NCBI RefSeq assembly: GCF_013408535.1
Contig: NZ_JACBZA010000001.1
Span: 3,246,850-3,310,849 of the forward strand
Direction of reading: 5' to 3'
DNA: 64,000 bases
From: Actinopolymorpha cephalotaxi
GTDB lineage: Bacteria; Actinomycetota; Actinomycetes; Propionibacteriales; Actinopolymorphaceae
In this document: in pieces, positions 53,048 to 61,594 of the stretch
Layout: each line of letters opens with the position of its first letter
How positions within the stretch are numbered: position 1 is the first letter of the stretch
Made by a program: the position numbers and the translations under genes
Notes under the pieces: model-generated
What the model saw: the letters and a program-made list of their open reading frames with translations, nothing else
The model's database searches: none
Told to the model about the DNA's origin: nothing

Positions 53048-53695
53048 ATGAACCTTCTGGATCCGCACAGCCTGCTGGCCAGCCTGGGCGCGCTGGGTGT
53101 CTTCCTGGTTCTGTTCGCCGAAACCGGGCTGCTGGTCGGATTCTTCCTGCCCGGCGACTCCCTGTTGTTCACCGCCGGTCTGCTGTGCGCCACGGCTTCG
53201 ACTTCCGCAGTGCATCTCTCACTGACCACGGTGCTCCCCGCCGCGGTTGCTGGAGCCCTGATGGGAGCCCAGACCGGGTTCTGGATCGGTGGCACGGTCG
53301 GCCCCAGGCTGCTGGATCGACCTGACCGCCCAAAGTTGGGGCAGACGATCGAACGAGCGCGCCACGCCCTGGACCGGTACGGGACGGGTAGGGCACTGGT
53401 GCTGGCACGGTTCATCCCCTTGGTGCGCACCGTGATGAACCCGCTCGCGGGCACCGTCGGTGTCCCCACCCGCACCTTCACCGTCTGGCAGGTGCTGGGA
53501 GGCACTGTCTGGACGGTCGGCGTCACCGTGGCGGGTTATCTGCTTGGCTCCTCGGTCCCGAACATCGACCACTACCTGCTCCCGATCGTCGCGGGCATCG
53601 TGGTCCTCTCCCTGGTGCCGGTACTGCTCGAGATCCGCCGAGCGCGCCGACCCTCGGCCGCACGTTCGCGTTCCACCGACGGCACCCGGACGTGA
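53048..53695 (+). CDS. DedA-family membrane protein
   Basis: A 215-aa protein. GAGAGGGAG precedes the ATG. VFLVLFAETGLLVGFFLPGD is the re-entrant DedA hairpin with the conserved E and PGD; ARFIPLVRTVMNPLAGTVGV is the second hairpin with the catalytic R; QVLGGTVWTVGVTVAGYLLG closes the core. DedA/VTT proteins flip lipids such as undecaprenyl phosphate across the membrane. Second DedA in 5 kb, this one without a PAP2 domain. It follows the GT2 gene by 115 bp on the same strand and may belong to the same transcript. Confidence 0.92.
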   Translation: MNLLDPHSLLASLGALGVFLVLFAETGLLVGFFLPGDSLLFTAGLLCATASTSAVHLSLTTVLPAAVAGALMGAQTGFWIGGTVGPRLLDRPDRPKLGQTIERARHALDRYGTGRALVLARFIPLVRTVMNPLAGTVGVPTRTFTVWQVLGGTVWTVGVTVAGYLLGSSVPNIDHYLLPIVAGIVVLSLVPVLLEIRRARRPSAARSRSTDGTRT

Positions 53696-53748
53696 ACAGA
53701 TCCTGGCGCCGTCGACGAGACGCAGCCTGATGGAGAATCTCGGGACCG

Positions 53749-54075
53749 GTGACGCTGGGGCTGGCGTCGAGCGGGTTAGCGGTGGCCACCATCGAGACGT
53801 ACAAGACATTCATGACCGGTGAGCGGCCGCCGGGGAAGTTCGCCGGACGCGTACGCCGCCCCAGTCTCCCGGCCACACGCACCGTGCTCGCAAAGCTTCA
53901 CGCCACGGCCTGGTCGCTGCTCGCTCTCGGTGCCCTCTGGTCAACTCTCTACCCCATTGCGGCCGGGCCTTCGACCGCCAGCCTCTGGGCAGTCGGCGGC
54001 GTCGCCAGCCTGGCCGTCGCCGGGATCGCCACTTCGCGTGTCACTCTTCCTACGCGGACCGAACCCTGGCGCTGA
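53749..54075 (+). CDS. small membrane protein
   Basis: A 108-aa protein from the GTG at 53749, with GGAGAA 15 bp upstream. Two hydrophobic segments (AWSLLALGALWSTLYPIAAG and ASLWAVGGVASLAVAGIATS) form a hairpin after a basic N-terminal region. I do not recognise the family. It follows the DedA gene by 53 bp on the same strand and may be part of that operon. Confidence 0.6.
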   Translation: MTLGLASSGLAVATIETYKTFMTGERPPGKFAGRVRRPSLPATRTVLAKLHATAWSLLALGALWSTLYPIAAGPSTASLWAVGGVASLAVAGIATSRVTLPTRTEPWR

Positions 54076-54246
54076 CTCCCGTACAACCCGGCTACCATGC
54101 CGCGGGGAAGCACAACGCCCGCCTGACCCTGTCGCCGCGTCCTCGTCCTGATCGACCATTCGACGCGCTCTGATCGCGTCGAGGACCAGGTCAAGTGACC
54201 GACACGATCGCATCACATCTCAGTCCGCGCACATGGATCACCGGAA

Positions 54247-55290
54247 TCAAGCTATGAGTGGCCACCGGCTGTCGCATGAGCGCCTTATGGATGTCGTCCA
54301 GCGCGGGACGTCCTCCGCACCGGCAACGCGCAGTGCAGCCACCGTGCACGCTACGGGTCTGATCCCTGCTTGTGTTCGGATGTATGCGGCCTTGGCGATC
54401 TCGAACTGGTGGTCGGTGTCCTTGGCGGTCTCCGCGGAGGCGGCGAGGGCGACGACAGTGATGGCCGTGACCGCCAGTGCCAGGCCCCGGCGACGCCTGG
54501 GCGGCTCACCCAGCAGCGCGCGGGCACGGTCGGAGACTGCTGACGCGGCAGCGGCTAACGCAACGCCCGGCAGCGAGCCGGAGCGCGCAAGTCCGGCACG
54601 GGCCAATGCCCGGGCCGCCAGCCGGCGGTCGCACACTTCTTCGGCGGCGTCCTCGTCTGCCCACCGCTCGATCGCGGCACGGACAGCGGCGGCCACCGGA
54701 CGTAGCAGCGGGTTGGCTGCAGCTGCCAGTTCCACAATCTGGACGTAGAGGTGATGCCGGTGGCGCAGATGGGACGCCTCGTGTGCAAGGAGAACCCGGC
54801 GCTCACCCGCGGGCAGTGCACGCAGCATGGCCGTGGAGACCACGACCCGGCCGCTGAGGCCGGAGGGCAGAGTGTAGGCGTCGGGACGTTCGTCCTGGAC
54901 GACCACGAGTCCGTCCGCCGCGGGCCCAAGCTGCCGGCACGTGACGGCGGCGACGGCCAGGTCACGCCCGGCGAGGACGAAGCGCCGGATCGCGGCAGCG
55001 AGCAACGCCACCACGACGACCCCCGCCGCAACACCAATCGCCGCCGGTATCCGATCGCCTATCCCAAGCTTCGCGACCGACCAGTGCCCCAACGCGGCCA
55101 CGAACGGAATTCGGGCCAGCACGAAGAACGCCACGACAGCCAGGACGAAGCCCGTCGACAGCGCCGTCACCAACGCGGCCGCGGTCAACAGCCGAACCGC
55201 CGTAGGCGGCGGCAACCACCGGCCGAGCCGGGCGCCGGTGAGCCAGAGCAGGACGCTGACGATCAGCGGGAGGTAGGCGGCGTAGTCCAC
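54247..55290 (-). CDS. M56-family (BlaR1/MecR1-like) membrane metalloprotease
   Basis: A 347-aa protein. Three to four N-terminal helices (LPLIVSVLLWLTG, LLTAAALVTALSTGFVLAVV, AAIGVAAGVVVVALLAAAIR) precede the zinc motif HEASH at 170-174, with a downstream Glu in IERWADEDAAEE. The C-terminus has one further helix (ALAVTAITVVALAAS) and a short extracellular tail with a Cys. Unlike BlaR1 it has no penicillin-binding sensor domain. M56 proteases cut the cognate BlaI repressor when a wall signal is sensed. The start lies 1 bp after the BlaI stop, so the pair is an operon. Confidence 0.92.
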   Translation of the reverse strand: MDYAAYLPLIVSVLLWLTGARLGRWLPPPTAVRLLTAAALVTALSTGFVLAVVAFFVLARIPFVAALGHWSVAKLGIGDRIPAAIGVAAGVVVVALLAAAIRRFVLAGRDLAVAAVTCRQLGPAADGLVVVQDERPDAYTLPSGLSGRVVVSTAMLRALPAGERRVLLAHEASHLRHRHHLYVQIVELAAAANPLLRPVAAAVRAAIERWADEDAAEEVCDRRLAARALARAGLARSGSLPGVALAAAASAVSDRARALLGEPPRRRRGLALAVTAITVVALAASAETAKDTDHQFEIAKAAYIRTQAGIRPVACTVAALRVAGAEDVPRWTTSIRRSCDSRWPLIA

Positions 55291-55291
55291 G

Positions 55292-55684
55292 TCAGCCCTT
55301 GGGTTCGTCTCGCGACGTGGGGGTCAACAGGGAGGCGAGCACCTGGGCGTCCTCGGGTGAGAGGTCTTCGACGAACCGCGCCAGCACGCCAGCATGGTTG
55401 CCCTCACTGTCGAGGACACGACGCATCCGGTGCGCTGCCATCGCCTCGTCGACCTTCCCGGGGTCGGAGACGAGCGTATAGACGTAGGCACGACCGTCCA
55501 GTTGCCGCGAGAGTAGACCCTTGGCGTGCAGCCTTCCCAGCGTGGTCATGACCGTCGTGTACGCCAGACCGCCGCCGAGATCGGTAAGCACCTCGTTAGC
55601 GGACAACGCCCTGTCGGCCGCCGCCAAACACGCAAGCACCTCGCGCTCCAGTCCCCCGCGGGGACGCATCTGCGATCCCGCCAC
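55292..55684 (-). CDS. BlaI/MecI-family repressor
   Basis: A 130-aa winged-helix regulator: GGLEREVLACLAAADRALSA, then LAYTTVMTTLGRLHAKGLLS as recognition helix and RQLDGRAYVYTLV as wing, with the C-terminal dimerisation helix FVEDLSPEDAQVLASLL. It binds palindromes of the TACTAC type and is inactivated by proteolysis. A perfect site lies 40 bp upstream, so it represses its own operon. The other sites at 50779, 51168 and 51196 imply that the envelope genes are its targets. Confidence 0.93.
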   Translation of the reverse strand: MAGSQMRPRGGLEREVLACLAAADRALSANEVLTDLGGGLAYTTVMTTLGRLHAKGLLSRQLDGRAYVYTLVSDPGKVDEAMAAHRMRRVLDSEGNHAGVLARFVEDLSPEDAQVLASLLTPTSRDEPKG

Positions 55685-55723
55685 TCACGCCTCCAGTCGT
55701 CCGCCGAACTACCCACCCAGAAT

Positions 55724-55744
55724 GTACTACTAACCTGGTAGTAC
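55724..55744. promoter_or_regulatory. BlaI-type autoregulatory operator
   Basis: GTACTAC-TAACCTG-GTAGTAC, perfect 7-bp arms, 40 bp before the blaI start. It contains the ACTAC-N7-GTAGT core (55726-55742) seen at the other three sites. Confidence 0.8.
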
Positions 55745-56674
55745 TATCCTCAAGGGTCGAAGATCCATGGTGCCCGAGCTTCCTCCCCCACCAGGAAGCC
55801 CGGGTAAGGGATTGGCCCGCTTGATGCAAACGAAAGTAATCGTCGCTTGCGCCTAAGACCTTGCGGCCCGCCCCGCGAACCCATGACGATCATGACGTCT
55901 TGAACGTCGAGTACCGAGGCGGCGCAACCCTGGTCCCTCCGCCGGCCCGCCCCCCGTCGGGCCGGCGGAGGCTCGTCTGATCACCGTCTCCTGCGCCGCG
56001 GAAACCGGCGAGCCCGATTTCGGCCACAAGGCAGCGGGGGAACTGGTGGCCTCGCCTTGCATGGTCATTTCGTCGTAGGCGTGGATCCAGATCTGAGAAG
56101 AGGGGCTTGGGTGGTAGTCACCCTCACGTCCTCGCTTCTCTAGACCTTCAACCTTCGGACCAGACGCTCCCTCGCGGCACCGGTTCCCTTGACTTGGCCG
56201 AGCCGCCCCGACGGTGGGACAGATGGCCCTGAAGGACCCTCGGGGTGCGGGACGGGGTGCGAAAAGCCGTCGACAGGTGCTCGCCACGGGGCCGATGGGG
56301 GTGATCTTGGTGGCAAAGCTGCTGGTGAGGGCGTTGTAGACGCTGCGTGTGATTCTTCTAGTCCGATGGTCGGAGGTTCGAATCCTCGCGGGCGCACCCA
56401 CCCTGGCCTGCGCAAACGTCATCTCCCACCTCCACCAGACGGCCGAGCGGCGACGTAGGACTTGCGTGCGTGTCGTGCCCGGGTACAGGCCGACCGGAGG
56501 CGTGTCGCCGACTGCCCGGGACACGGCGAGTGCGTCAACGTCGTGAACGACGGCGAAGGTGCCATCCGGGCAATTCGACGAAGAGGTCATGGTGCGGTCC
56601 GGCAGCCAGCCGATCGGAGCATCAACAGGGCATAGGCCTCTGTAACGAGCCCGAGTAGCGCCTACATATAACGG
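55745..56674. other. 930 bp without a gene, containing repeat copy E
   Basis: The long minus-strand frame across this stretch is antisense to the repeat and has no family. No other coding signal is convincing. Confidence 0.5.
56242..56411 (+). repeat. dispersed repeat copy E
   Basis: Same unit as at 12557. The tRNA-like end is GGAGGTTCGAATCCTCGCGGGCGCACC: the T-stem keeps GGAGG/CCTC with one substitution at its end. Confidence 0.85.
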
Positions 56675-57853
56675 CTAACACGACCGCTGGGTTGGGATCG
56701 TCGTGGCGACAGGTGCGGTGCGACAACTGCTTATCGGGGGTCTCGTTCGCCGTAGAACGAGCATCCCATCCGGCGCGAGGTCGATTCGTGAACCGAAGCA
56801 GCGACTGACCCGTTCCAGCATGGACCGTAACCACCGGGAATCTTCCCCCGACGCGCGCCGGAGGCGCATCTGCCGGGCCTGCAGCGGCGCCATCCTCATG
56901 TCGGCCAACTCCCCGGTCCTTGGGTCCAAGGAAACGAGGAACATCAGCCGCAGGTCATCGCGGAACTCCTCGTAACCGGTTATGCCTTCGTAGTCGTCGA
57001 TGAAGTCTCCGCAACCGTAGAGGATCAGCTTGCCCTCATACACTTCGATGGGACGGGGATTGTGCGAGGAATGCCCGTGCACAACGTCGACACCGCCGTC
57101 GATCAGCGCATGCGCGAAGCTGACCTGATCGTCAGATATGTCGTAGCCCCAATTGGATCCCCAGTGGATCGAGACGACCGCGACGTCGCCAGGGCGCTTC
57201 ACCACACCAACCCGATCGGTAACGTCGGCTGCGGCCGTCTGCGACGGCTCGGCCAGAAAATCGATGCCGGGCTGCCCTTCAGATGCAGCCCAAGTCTCCG
57301 GAATGCCACTGGACGCCATACCAACCGAGAAGACCACGGTTCGCCCCCCGCCACTGAGCGGAACGATCGCGGGCTGGCGGGCCTCATGCGCATTCCTGCC
57401 CGCCCCCACCGCCTGTAGCCCCGCGCCGGCCAGCGTCCGAAGGGTTTCCTCAAGCCCTGGGTATCCGAAGTCCAGCACGTGATTGTTCGCTAAAACGCAA
57501 GCGTCGGGTCTGGCAGCGCTCAAGCAAGGAACGTTCGCCGGGTTGATCCGATAATGCACCGCCTTGCGCGGAGCGAAAGAGTCGCTTTTCGTGATGCTCG
57601 TCTCTACGTTTACCACGCGCACGCCCGGATCGAACCCGTCGAGCAGACGCAGCGCATCTCCCCACGGCCAGAAGAAATCGACCGGGCGAGCGATCGGACC
57701 GTTCGCTGCTTCTGCCAATCCAACGTATGTCAGGGCATCCCGCACGAAGGACTCCCGCAGCGTCGCGTCACCGGGGTGCGGAAGGATTTGATCAACGCCA
57801 CGACCGAGCATCACATCACCGCACAGTGACAATCGCGCCGTCGGTGCACGCAT
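56675..57853 (-). CDS. CapA-family metallophosphatase-like protein
   Basis: A 392-aa protein with no signal peptide. LSLCGDVMLGRGVDQILPHP is the hallmark first motif, then RVVNVETSIT, DACVLANNHVLDFGYPGLEE, VVSIHWGSNWGYDISDDQVS and VDVVHGHSSHNPRPIEVYEG, covering the PGA_cap domain. CapA proteins take part in poly-gamma-glutamate export or surface anchoring, but many stand-alone members with this calcineurin-like fold have unknown roles. No pgsB/C-type genes are nearby, so involvement in a capsule is unproven. Divergent from the hsp20 gene with a 220-bp space. Confidence 0.9.
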   Translation of the reverse strand: MRAPTARLSLCGDVMLGRGVDQILPHPGDATLRESFVRDALTYVGLAEAANGPIARPVDFFWPWGDALRLLDGFDPGVRVVNVETSITKSDSFAPRKAVHYRINPANVPCLSAARPDACVLANNHVLDFGYPGLEETLRTLAGAGLQAVGAGRNAHEARQPAIVPLSGGGRTVVFSVGMASSGIPETWAASEGQPGIDFLAEPSQTAAADVTDRVGVVKRPGDVAVVSIHWGSNWGYDISDDQVSFAHALIDGGVDVVHGHSSHNPRPIEVYEGKLILYGCGDFIDDYEGITGYEEFRDDLRLMFLVSLDPRTGELADMRMAPLQARQMRLRRASGEDSRWLRSMLERVSRCFGSRIDLAPDGMLVLRRTRPPISSCRTAPVATTIPTQRSC

Positions 57854-58073
57854 GTCACCACGCTAGCCACGCCCGTTCGACCGGATCCGACACAGCACTC
57901 ATCCAGTCGACCCGAGTGGCCCGGGCATGCCAGGCGAGGTGGGCGGCGGTCGGCGTCGACGCTCGGTAGGCGAAGGTCCCCGCGGACCGCCACCGTCCTC
58001 CCCTGTCTGGTACCGACCCGGACCAGGTCGACTGGGGACTACCGGCGACGCCGGAACCTTGAGGGGGTTTGCT

Positions 58074-58499
58074 GTGACGACACCAGCCAGGCGGGAGCAA
58101 TCGCGGTTCGGGGATCTGTTGGACTGGCTTGAGGGAGACCTCCTCCCGGCGCCCTTCCTTCGGCCGCTCACCGGCCGCCACCCCGTGCGGGTGGAGGACT
58201 ACCTGGAGGAGGGCACATATGTCCTGCGGGCCGAACTGCCCGGAGTGGACCCGGACAAGGATGTCGAAATCACGGTCGACGAGGGGATGCTCACCGTGAA
58301 AGCCGAGCGACGGGAGGAGGGACGGTCGGAGTTCCACTACGGCAGCTTCGCCAGGACAGTCCCACTGCCCACCGGCGCGGACGAGAGCGACGTGCGGGCC
58401 TCGTACTCCAACGGCATCCTCGAGGTGCGTGTCGGCGTGAGGAAGGCCGCGCGACCCGAGCCCAAGCACATACCGGTGAGCCGAGGCCCGGCCGAGTGA
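58074..58499 (+). CDS. small heat-shock protein Hsp20/alpha-crystallin
   Basis: A 141-aa protein. The GTG at 58074 follows GAGGGGG. An N-terminal arm (SRFGDLLDWLEGDLLPAPF) leads to the alpha-crystallin domain: VRVEDYLEEGTYVLRAELPG, VDEGMLTVKAERREEGRSEF, FARTVPLPTGADESDVRASY and the signature NGILEVRVGV. C-terminal HIPVS is the I-x-V anchor. ATP-independent holdase in the cytosol. In mycobacteria the homologue is a dormancy gene; the genes after it fit that theme. Confidence 0.93.
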   Translation: MTTPARREQSRFGDLLDWLEGDLLPAPFLRPLTGRHPVRVEDYLEEGTYVLRAELPGVDPDKDVEITVDEGMLTVKAERREEGRSEFHYGSFARTVPLPTGADESDVRASYSNGILEVRVGVRKAARPEPKHIPVSRGPAE

Positions 58500-58538
58500 C
58501 CTGACAGGTCGGTCCGCCGGGCCCGCAGATCGCCACGC

Positions 58539-59873
58539 TCAGCGTGTGCGGTCCTGCGTCCCGGCGGCGGACCTCGCGGTTTGTGTCGTCAACGCGGCGA
58601 GCCCTTCGGAGACGCGCATCCGCGGCGACGACGGACCACGGATGCGGCGGGCGTCGGGCGGCAGGGCGGCAACGTCTCGCGCACAACGTTCACGCGCAGC
58701 GGCGATGGTGTCCCCGCCCCCGAGACGTCGACCGTTCCGCATGACCTCGACGAGCACAGGTTCGAAGCCGTCGGGTCCTGCCTCCTCGCGAAGAGCCAGG
58801 ACATCCTGCTCGATCGGGAGGTGCCGCCACACCTGCTTCGCGCCCGGGAGGGTGGCCTTGCCGGGCGAGAGCTTGCAGACGGGGCGGCCGCCGAACGCGA
58901 CCAGCTTGTACGCGCTGTCCAGAGAGGGCGCGTCGGCGGACACGCCCATGCGGGTGCCGACACCGGCGGCGTCTATCGGTGCTCGTTCCAGGACGAACCG
59001 TTCCAGGTCGTACTCGTCCAGCCCTCCGCTGACGAAGATGCGGACCTTGCGCAGACCCGCCTCGTCGAGGATCTGCCGTGCCTCGCGGGCGAGCGCCACG
59101 AGGTCGCCGCTGTCCAGCCGTACGGCAAGCGGCCTGTCGAGCGTCATGTCCTTGACCACCCGCACCGCGGTGCGCACCCCGGCGAGCGTGTCGTACGTGT
59201 CGACCAGGAACGTGACCGGCCCGGGCAGGTCCTCGGCGAACGCCCGGAACGCGTCGGCTTCACGTGGGAACGCCTCGACGTAGGAGTGCGCCATCGTGCC
59301 GGCCGCCGGCAGCCCGTAGCGCCGCGCCGCCTCGACGTTGCTGGTGGCGGCGAAACCCGCGATCGACGACAGGCGGGCGACAACCATGCCGGCCTCGATC
59401 CCATGAGTACGCCGGAACGCGAAGTCGACAAGCTCCATGCCGCCCGCCGCAAGACGACATCTGGCCGCCTTGGTGGCGATCGCTGTCTGGTAGGTGATGT
59501 GGTTGAGCAGCACGGTCTCGACGAGTTGCGCCTCCGCCGCCGGCGCAGTGACCTCCAGAAGGGGTTCGTCGGCGAGAACCACGCGGCCCTCGGGGACAGC
59601 GCGGACGTCCCCGGTGAAGCGCAGCCCGGCGAACGCCCGAACGGTCGCGTCGTCGAAGCCGGCGTCGCGCAGCCAGCCGAGGTCCTCCGCCTCGAAAGCG
59701 AAGGATTCCAGAGTGGTCAGGCAGTCCTCCAGACCGGCGGCGACGAGGAAGCCGCGGTCGGGTGGCAGGGCACGGACGAAGAGGCTGAAGGTGGCCGGTC
59801 CGGACATGCCACGCCGAAGGTAGCTCGCGGCCATGTTCAGCTCGTAGAGATCCGTTACGAGCCCCGCCCCCAT
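58539..59873 (-). CDS. pncB: nicotinate phosphoribosyltransferase
   Basis: A 444-aa enzyme making nicotinate mononucleotide from nicotinate and PRPP in the NAD salvage pathway. LVTDLYELNMAASYLRRGMS and ATFSLFVRALPPDRGFLVAA are the N-terminal signature; DFAFRRTHGIEAGMV, TMAHSYVEAFPREADAF, VDTYDTLAGVRTAV, VRLDSGDLVALAREAR and GVGTRMGVSADAPSLDSAYK line the active site. Start ATG has GAGGGAG upstream. Convergent with hsp20 and divergent from the CBS gene. PRPP, its substrate, is the product expected of the enzyme encoded at 61591. Confidence 0.93.
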   Translation of the reverse strand: MGAGLVTDLYELNMAASYLRRGMSGPATFSLFVRALPPDRGFLVAAGLEDCLTTLESFAFEAEDLGWLRDAGFDDATVRAFAGLRFTGDVRAVPEGRVVLADEPLLEVTAPAAEAQLVETVLLNHITYQTAIATKAARCRLAAGGMELVDFAFRRTHGIEAGMVVARLSSIAGFAATSNVEAARRYGLPAAGTMAHSYVEAFPREADAFRAFAEDLPGPVTFLVDTYDTLAGVRTAVRVVKDMTLDRPLAVRLDSGDLVALAREARQILDEAGLRKVRIFVSGGLDEYDLERFVLERAPIDAAGVGTRMGVSADAPSLDSAYKLVAFGGRPVCKLSPGKATLPGAKQVWRHLPIEQDVLALREEAGPDGFEPVLVEVMRNGRRLGGGDTIAAARERCARDVAALPPDARRIRGPSSPRMRVSEGLAALTTQTARSAAGTQDRTR

Positions 59874-60081
59874 GGTTCGCTCCCTCCGCCCCTCAGCGCT
59901 TCACGTTCCCGCCGGCGTGCGTTTGGTGCGTCCCCGCGCCGGATCTCCTTCTACGGTCCCTTCGATGGTGGTCCAGCGGACCGATCCGTCGGTGCGCCCT
60001 GATGACGTTCGGCCCTGCTGGAACAGCGTCAACCGGAGCTAGACAGAAAGAGCAATTGCTCTATGTGGAAGGGATCCGCTG

Positions 60082-60453
60082 ATGCGTGTCGAAGAGGTCT
60101 ATCGGCCCGAAGCGTTCGCCTGTGAGGCAACCGACTCGCTGTCGGAGGCCGCGAGCAAGATGACCAGCCGGCACGTCGGTGCGCTTGCTGTGGTCGACGG
60201 TAACAGGCTCGTCGGCATCCTGTCCGAACGCGATGTCGTGCGTGCGGTCGCCGAAGGTGTCGATCTTCTCCGCGCCGGCGCCGGGTCGCACGCGACCCTC
60301 GATGTCGAGACCGCCAAGCTCGCCGAGGACACCACCGACATCGCCCGGAGGATGCTCGACGCCGGCATCCGCCACCTACCCGTCGTGCGGGACCACACCG
60401 TTGTCGGCATGATCTCCATGCGCGACGCCCTCGCCGTCGAGGCGTGGTTGTGA
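60082..60453 (+). CDS. two-CBS-domain protein
   Basis: A 123-aa protein made almost entirely of a CBS pair: ACEATDSLSEAASKMTSRHV with ALAVVDGNRLVGILSERDVV, then AEDTTDIARRMLDAGIRHLP with VVRDHTVVGMISMRDALAVE. Such free-standing pairs bind adenine nucleotides and act as energy sensors; the mycobacterial hypoxic response protein has the same build. GAAGGGA precedes the ATG. First plus-strand gene of the stress cluster. Confidence 0.9.
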   Translation: MRVEEVYRPEAFACEATDSLSEAASKMTSRHVGALAVVDGNRLVGILSERDVVRAVAEGVDLLRAGAGSHATLDVETAKLAEDTTDIARRMLDAGIRHLPVVRDHTVVGMISMRDALAVEAWL

Positions 60454-60550
60454 ACCTGCGTGATGAATGGCCCGCTGTCGAGACCGCCCGGGCGTCGGGA
60501 TGCTCGGCATTCTGGCCAGATGCGACGAATGTCGGCCTCGCCCCGAGGCT

Positions 60551-60589
60551 GGGACCTTCGCTGGGACTGGCGAAGGACCGTTGCCAGTC
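60551..60589. promoter_or_regulatory. overlapping inverted repeats before the usp gene
   Basis: CCTTCGC-tgggactg-GCGAAGG (60555-60576) overlaps GACTGGC-N11-GCCAGTC (60565-60589). The GGGACCTTCG at its left edge resembles a DosR-type half site. It lies about 100 bp before the usp start. Either an operator or an attenuator-like structure. Confidence 0.4.
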
Positions 60590-60685
60590 GGTCCTCCCGC
60601 CAGCTTGCGGGATCGTAAGAACTGGGCCTTGAGGGACACCCTGTTCGCGTCCCATGGTGAGCATCTGGCGAAAGGCAGCGATCGG

Positions 60686-61594
60686 ATGGCGACACGTGAC
60701 GCTCGGCCGATCGTCGTGGGCGTCGACGGGTCTGAGAGCGCACTTGATGCCGCGGCATGGGCGGCCAGCGAAGCCGCCCTGCACGACGTACCGCTGCGGA
60801 TCGTCCACGGGGTCGCCGAGTCTGTCCTGCGAGTGCCGACCGGGCTGTGGGGGACGGGGACCGAAGACGGGTTGCGCATACACGCGGACCTGCTTGTCCG
60901 CGAGGCGGCGGCGACCGCCCACGCAGCCGCGCCTGGTGTCGACGTCAGTACCGCTGTGGAACGCGACCTCCCGCTACCGCTACTGGTCGGTGAAAGCCAC
61001 GATGCGTTGTACGTCGTCGTCGCCGCCGCCGACCGTAACGCCGTTGCCGACATGGTGGCCGGCTCCACCGCGGTCTCGCTCGTCGCCCGAGCACACGCGC
61101 CAGTCGCCGTTGTGCGCAGCATCGATGATCCAGAACGCGACGACCGTCTCGTCATCGTCGGAGTCGACGGCTCGCCACTGGCAGACGCAGCCATACAGGT
61201 CGGCATCCAAGAGGCCATGCTTCGACACGGGCGGCTGCTTGCTGTGCATGTCGTCCACCATTACCGGGGCCGGGGCACGCAGCCGGCGACGAGTGACACC
61301 TCGGACGGAACCGCACTGCTCACCGATGCTCTGCGCGGCTGGCGCCACAAGTTTCCCGAACTCCAGATCGAGGACCAGGTCATGGCTGGACACCCGGCCG
61401 GGGTCCTTGTCCGCCTCTCCAACCGGGCAGGCCTCATAGTGGTCGGCGCCCGAGGCCTCGGCGGTTTCACCGGCATGCTTATTGGATCGGTCAGTCAGGC
61501 GCTGCTACACCACGCGCACTGTCCACTCATGACAGTCCCGCCGGCGACCCGCCAGCGCGTACAGCAGCGCGACGACTTGAGCAGGACGCGATGA
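60686..61594 (+). CDS. tandem universal stress protein
   Basis: A 302-aa protein with two Usp domains. The first begins PIVVGVDGSESALDAAAWAA, the second LVIVGVDGSPLADAAIQVGI. The second contains the ATP-binding motif VVGARGLGGFTGMLIGSVSQ (G-x2-G-x9-G-S); the first has lost the leading Gly residues (VVAAADRNAVADMVAGSTA). ATG at 60686 has AAAGG upstream; codons further upstream would add a non-Usp leader and are rejected. The stop overlaps the prs-like start (ATGA), so translation is coupled. Confidence 0.92.
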   Translation: MATRDARPIVVGVDGSESALDAAAWAASEAALHDVPLRIVHGVAESVLRVPTGLWGTGTEDGLRIHADLLVREAAATAHAAAPGVDVSTAVERDLPLPLLVGESHDALYVVVAAADRNAVADMVAGSTAVSLVARAHAPVAVVRSIDDPERDDRLVIVGVDGSPLADAAIQVGIQEAMLRHGRLLAVHVVHHYRGRGTQPATSDTSDGTALLTDALRGWRHKFPELQIEDQVMAGHPAGVLVRLSNRAGLIVVGARGLGGFTGMLIGSVSQALLHHAHCPLMTVPPATRQRVQQRDDLSRTR

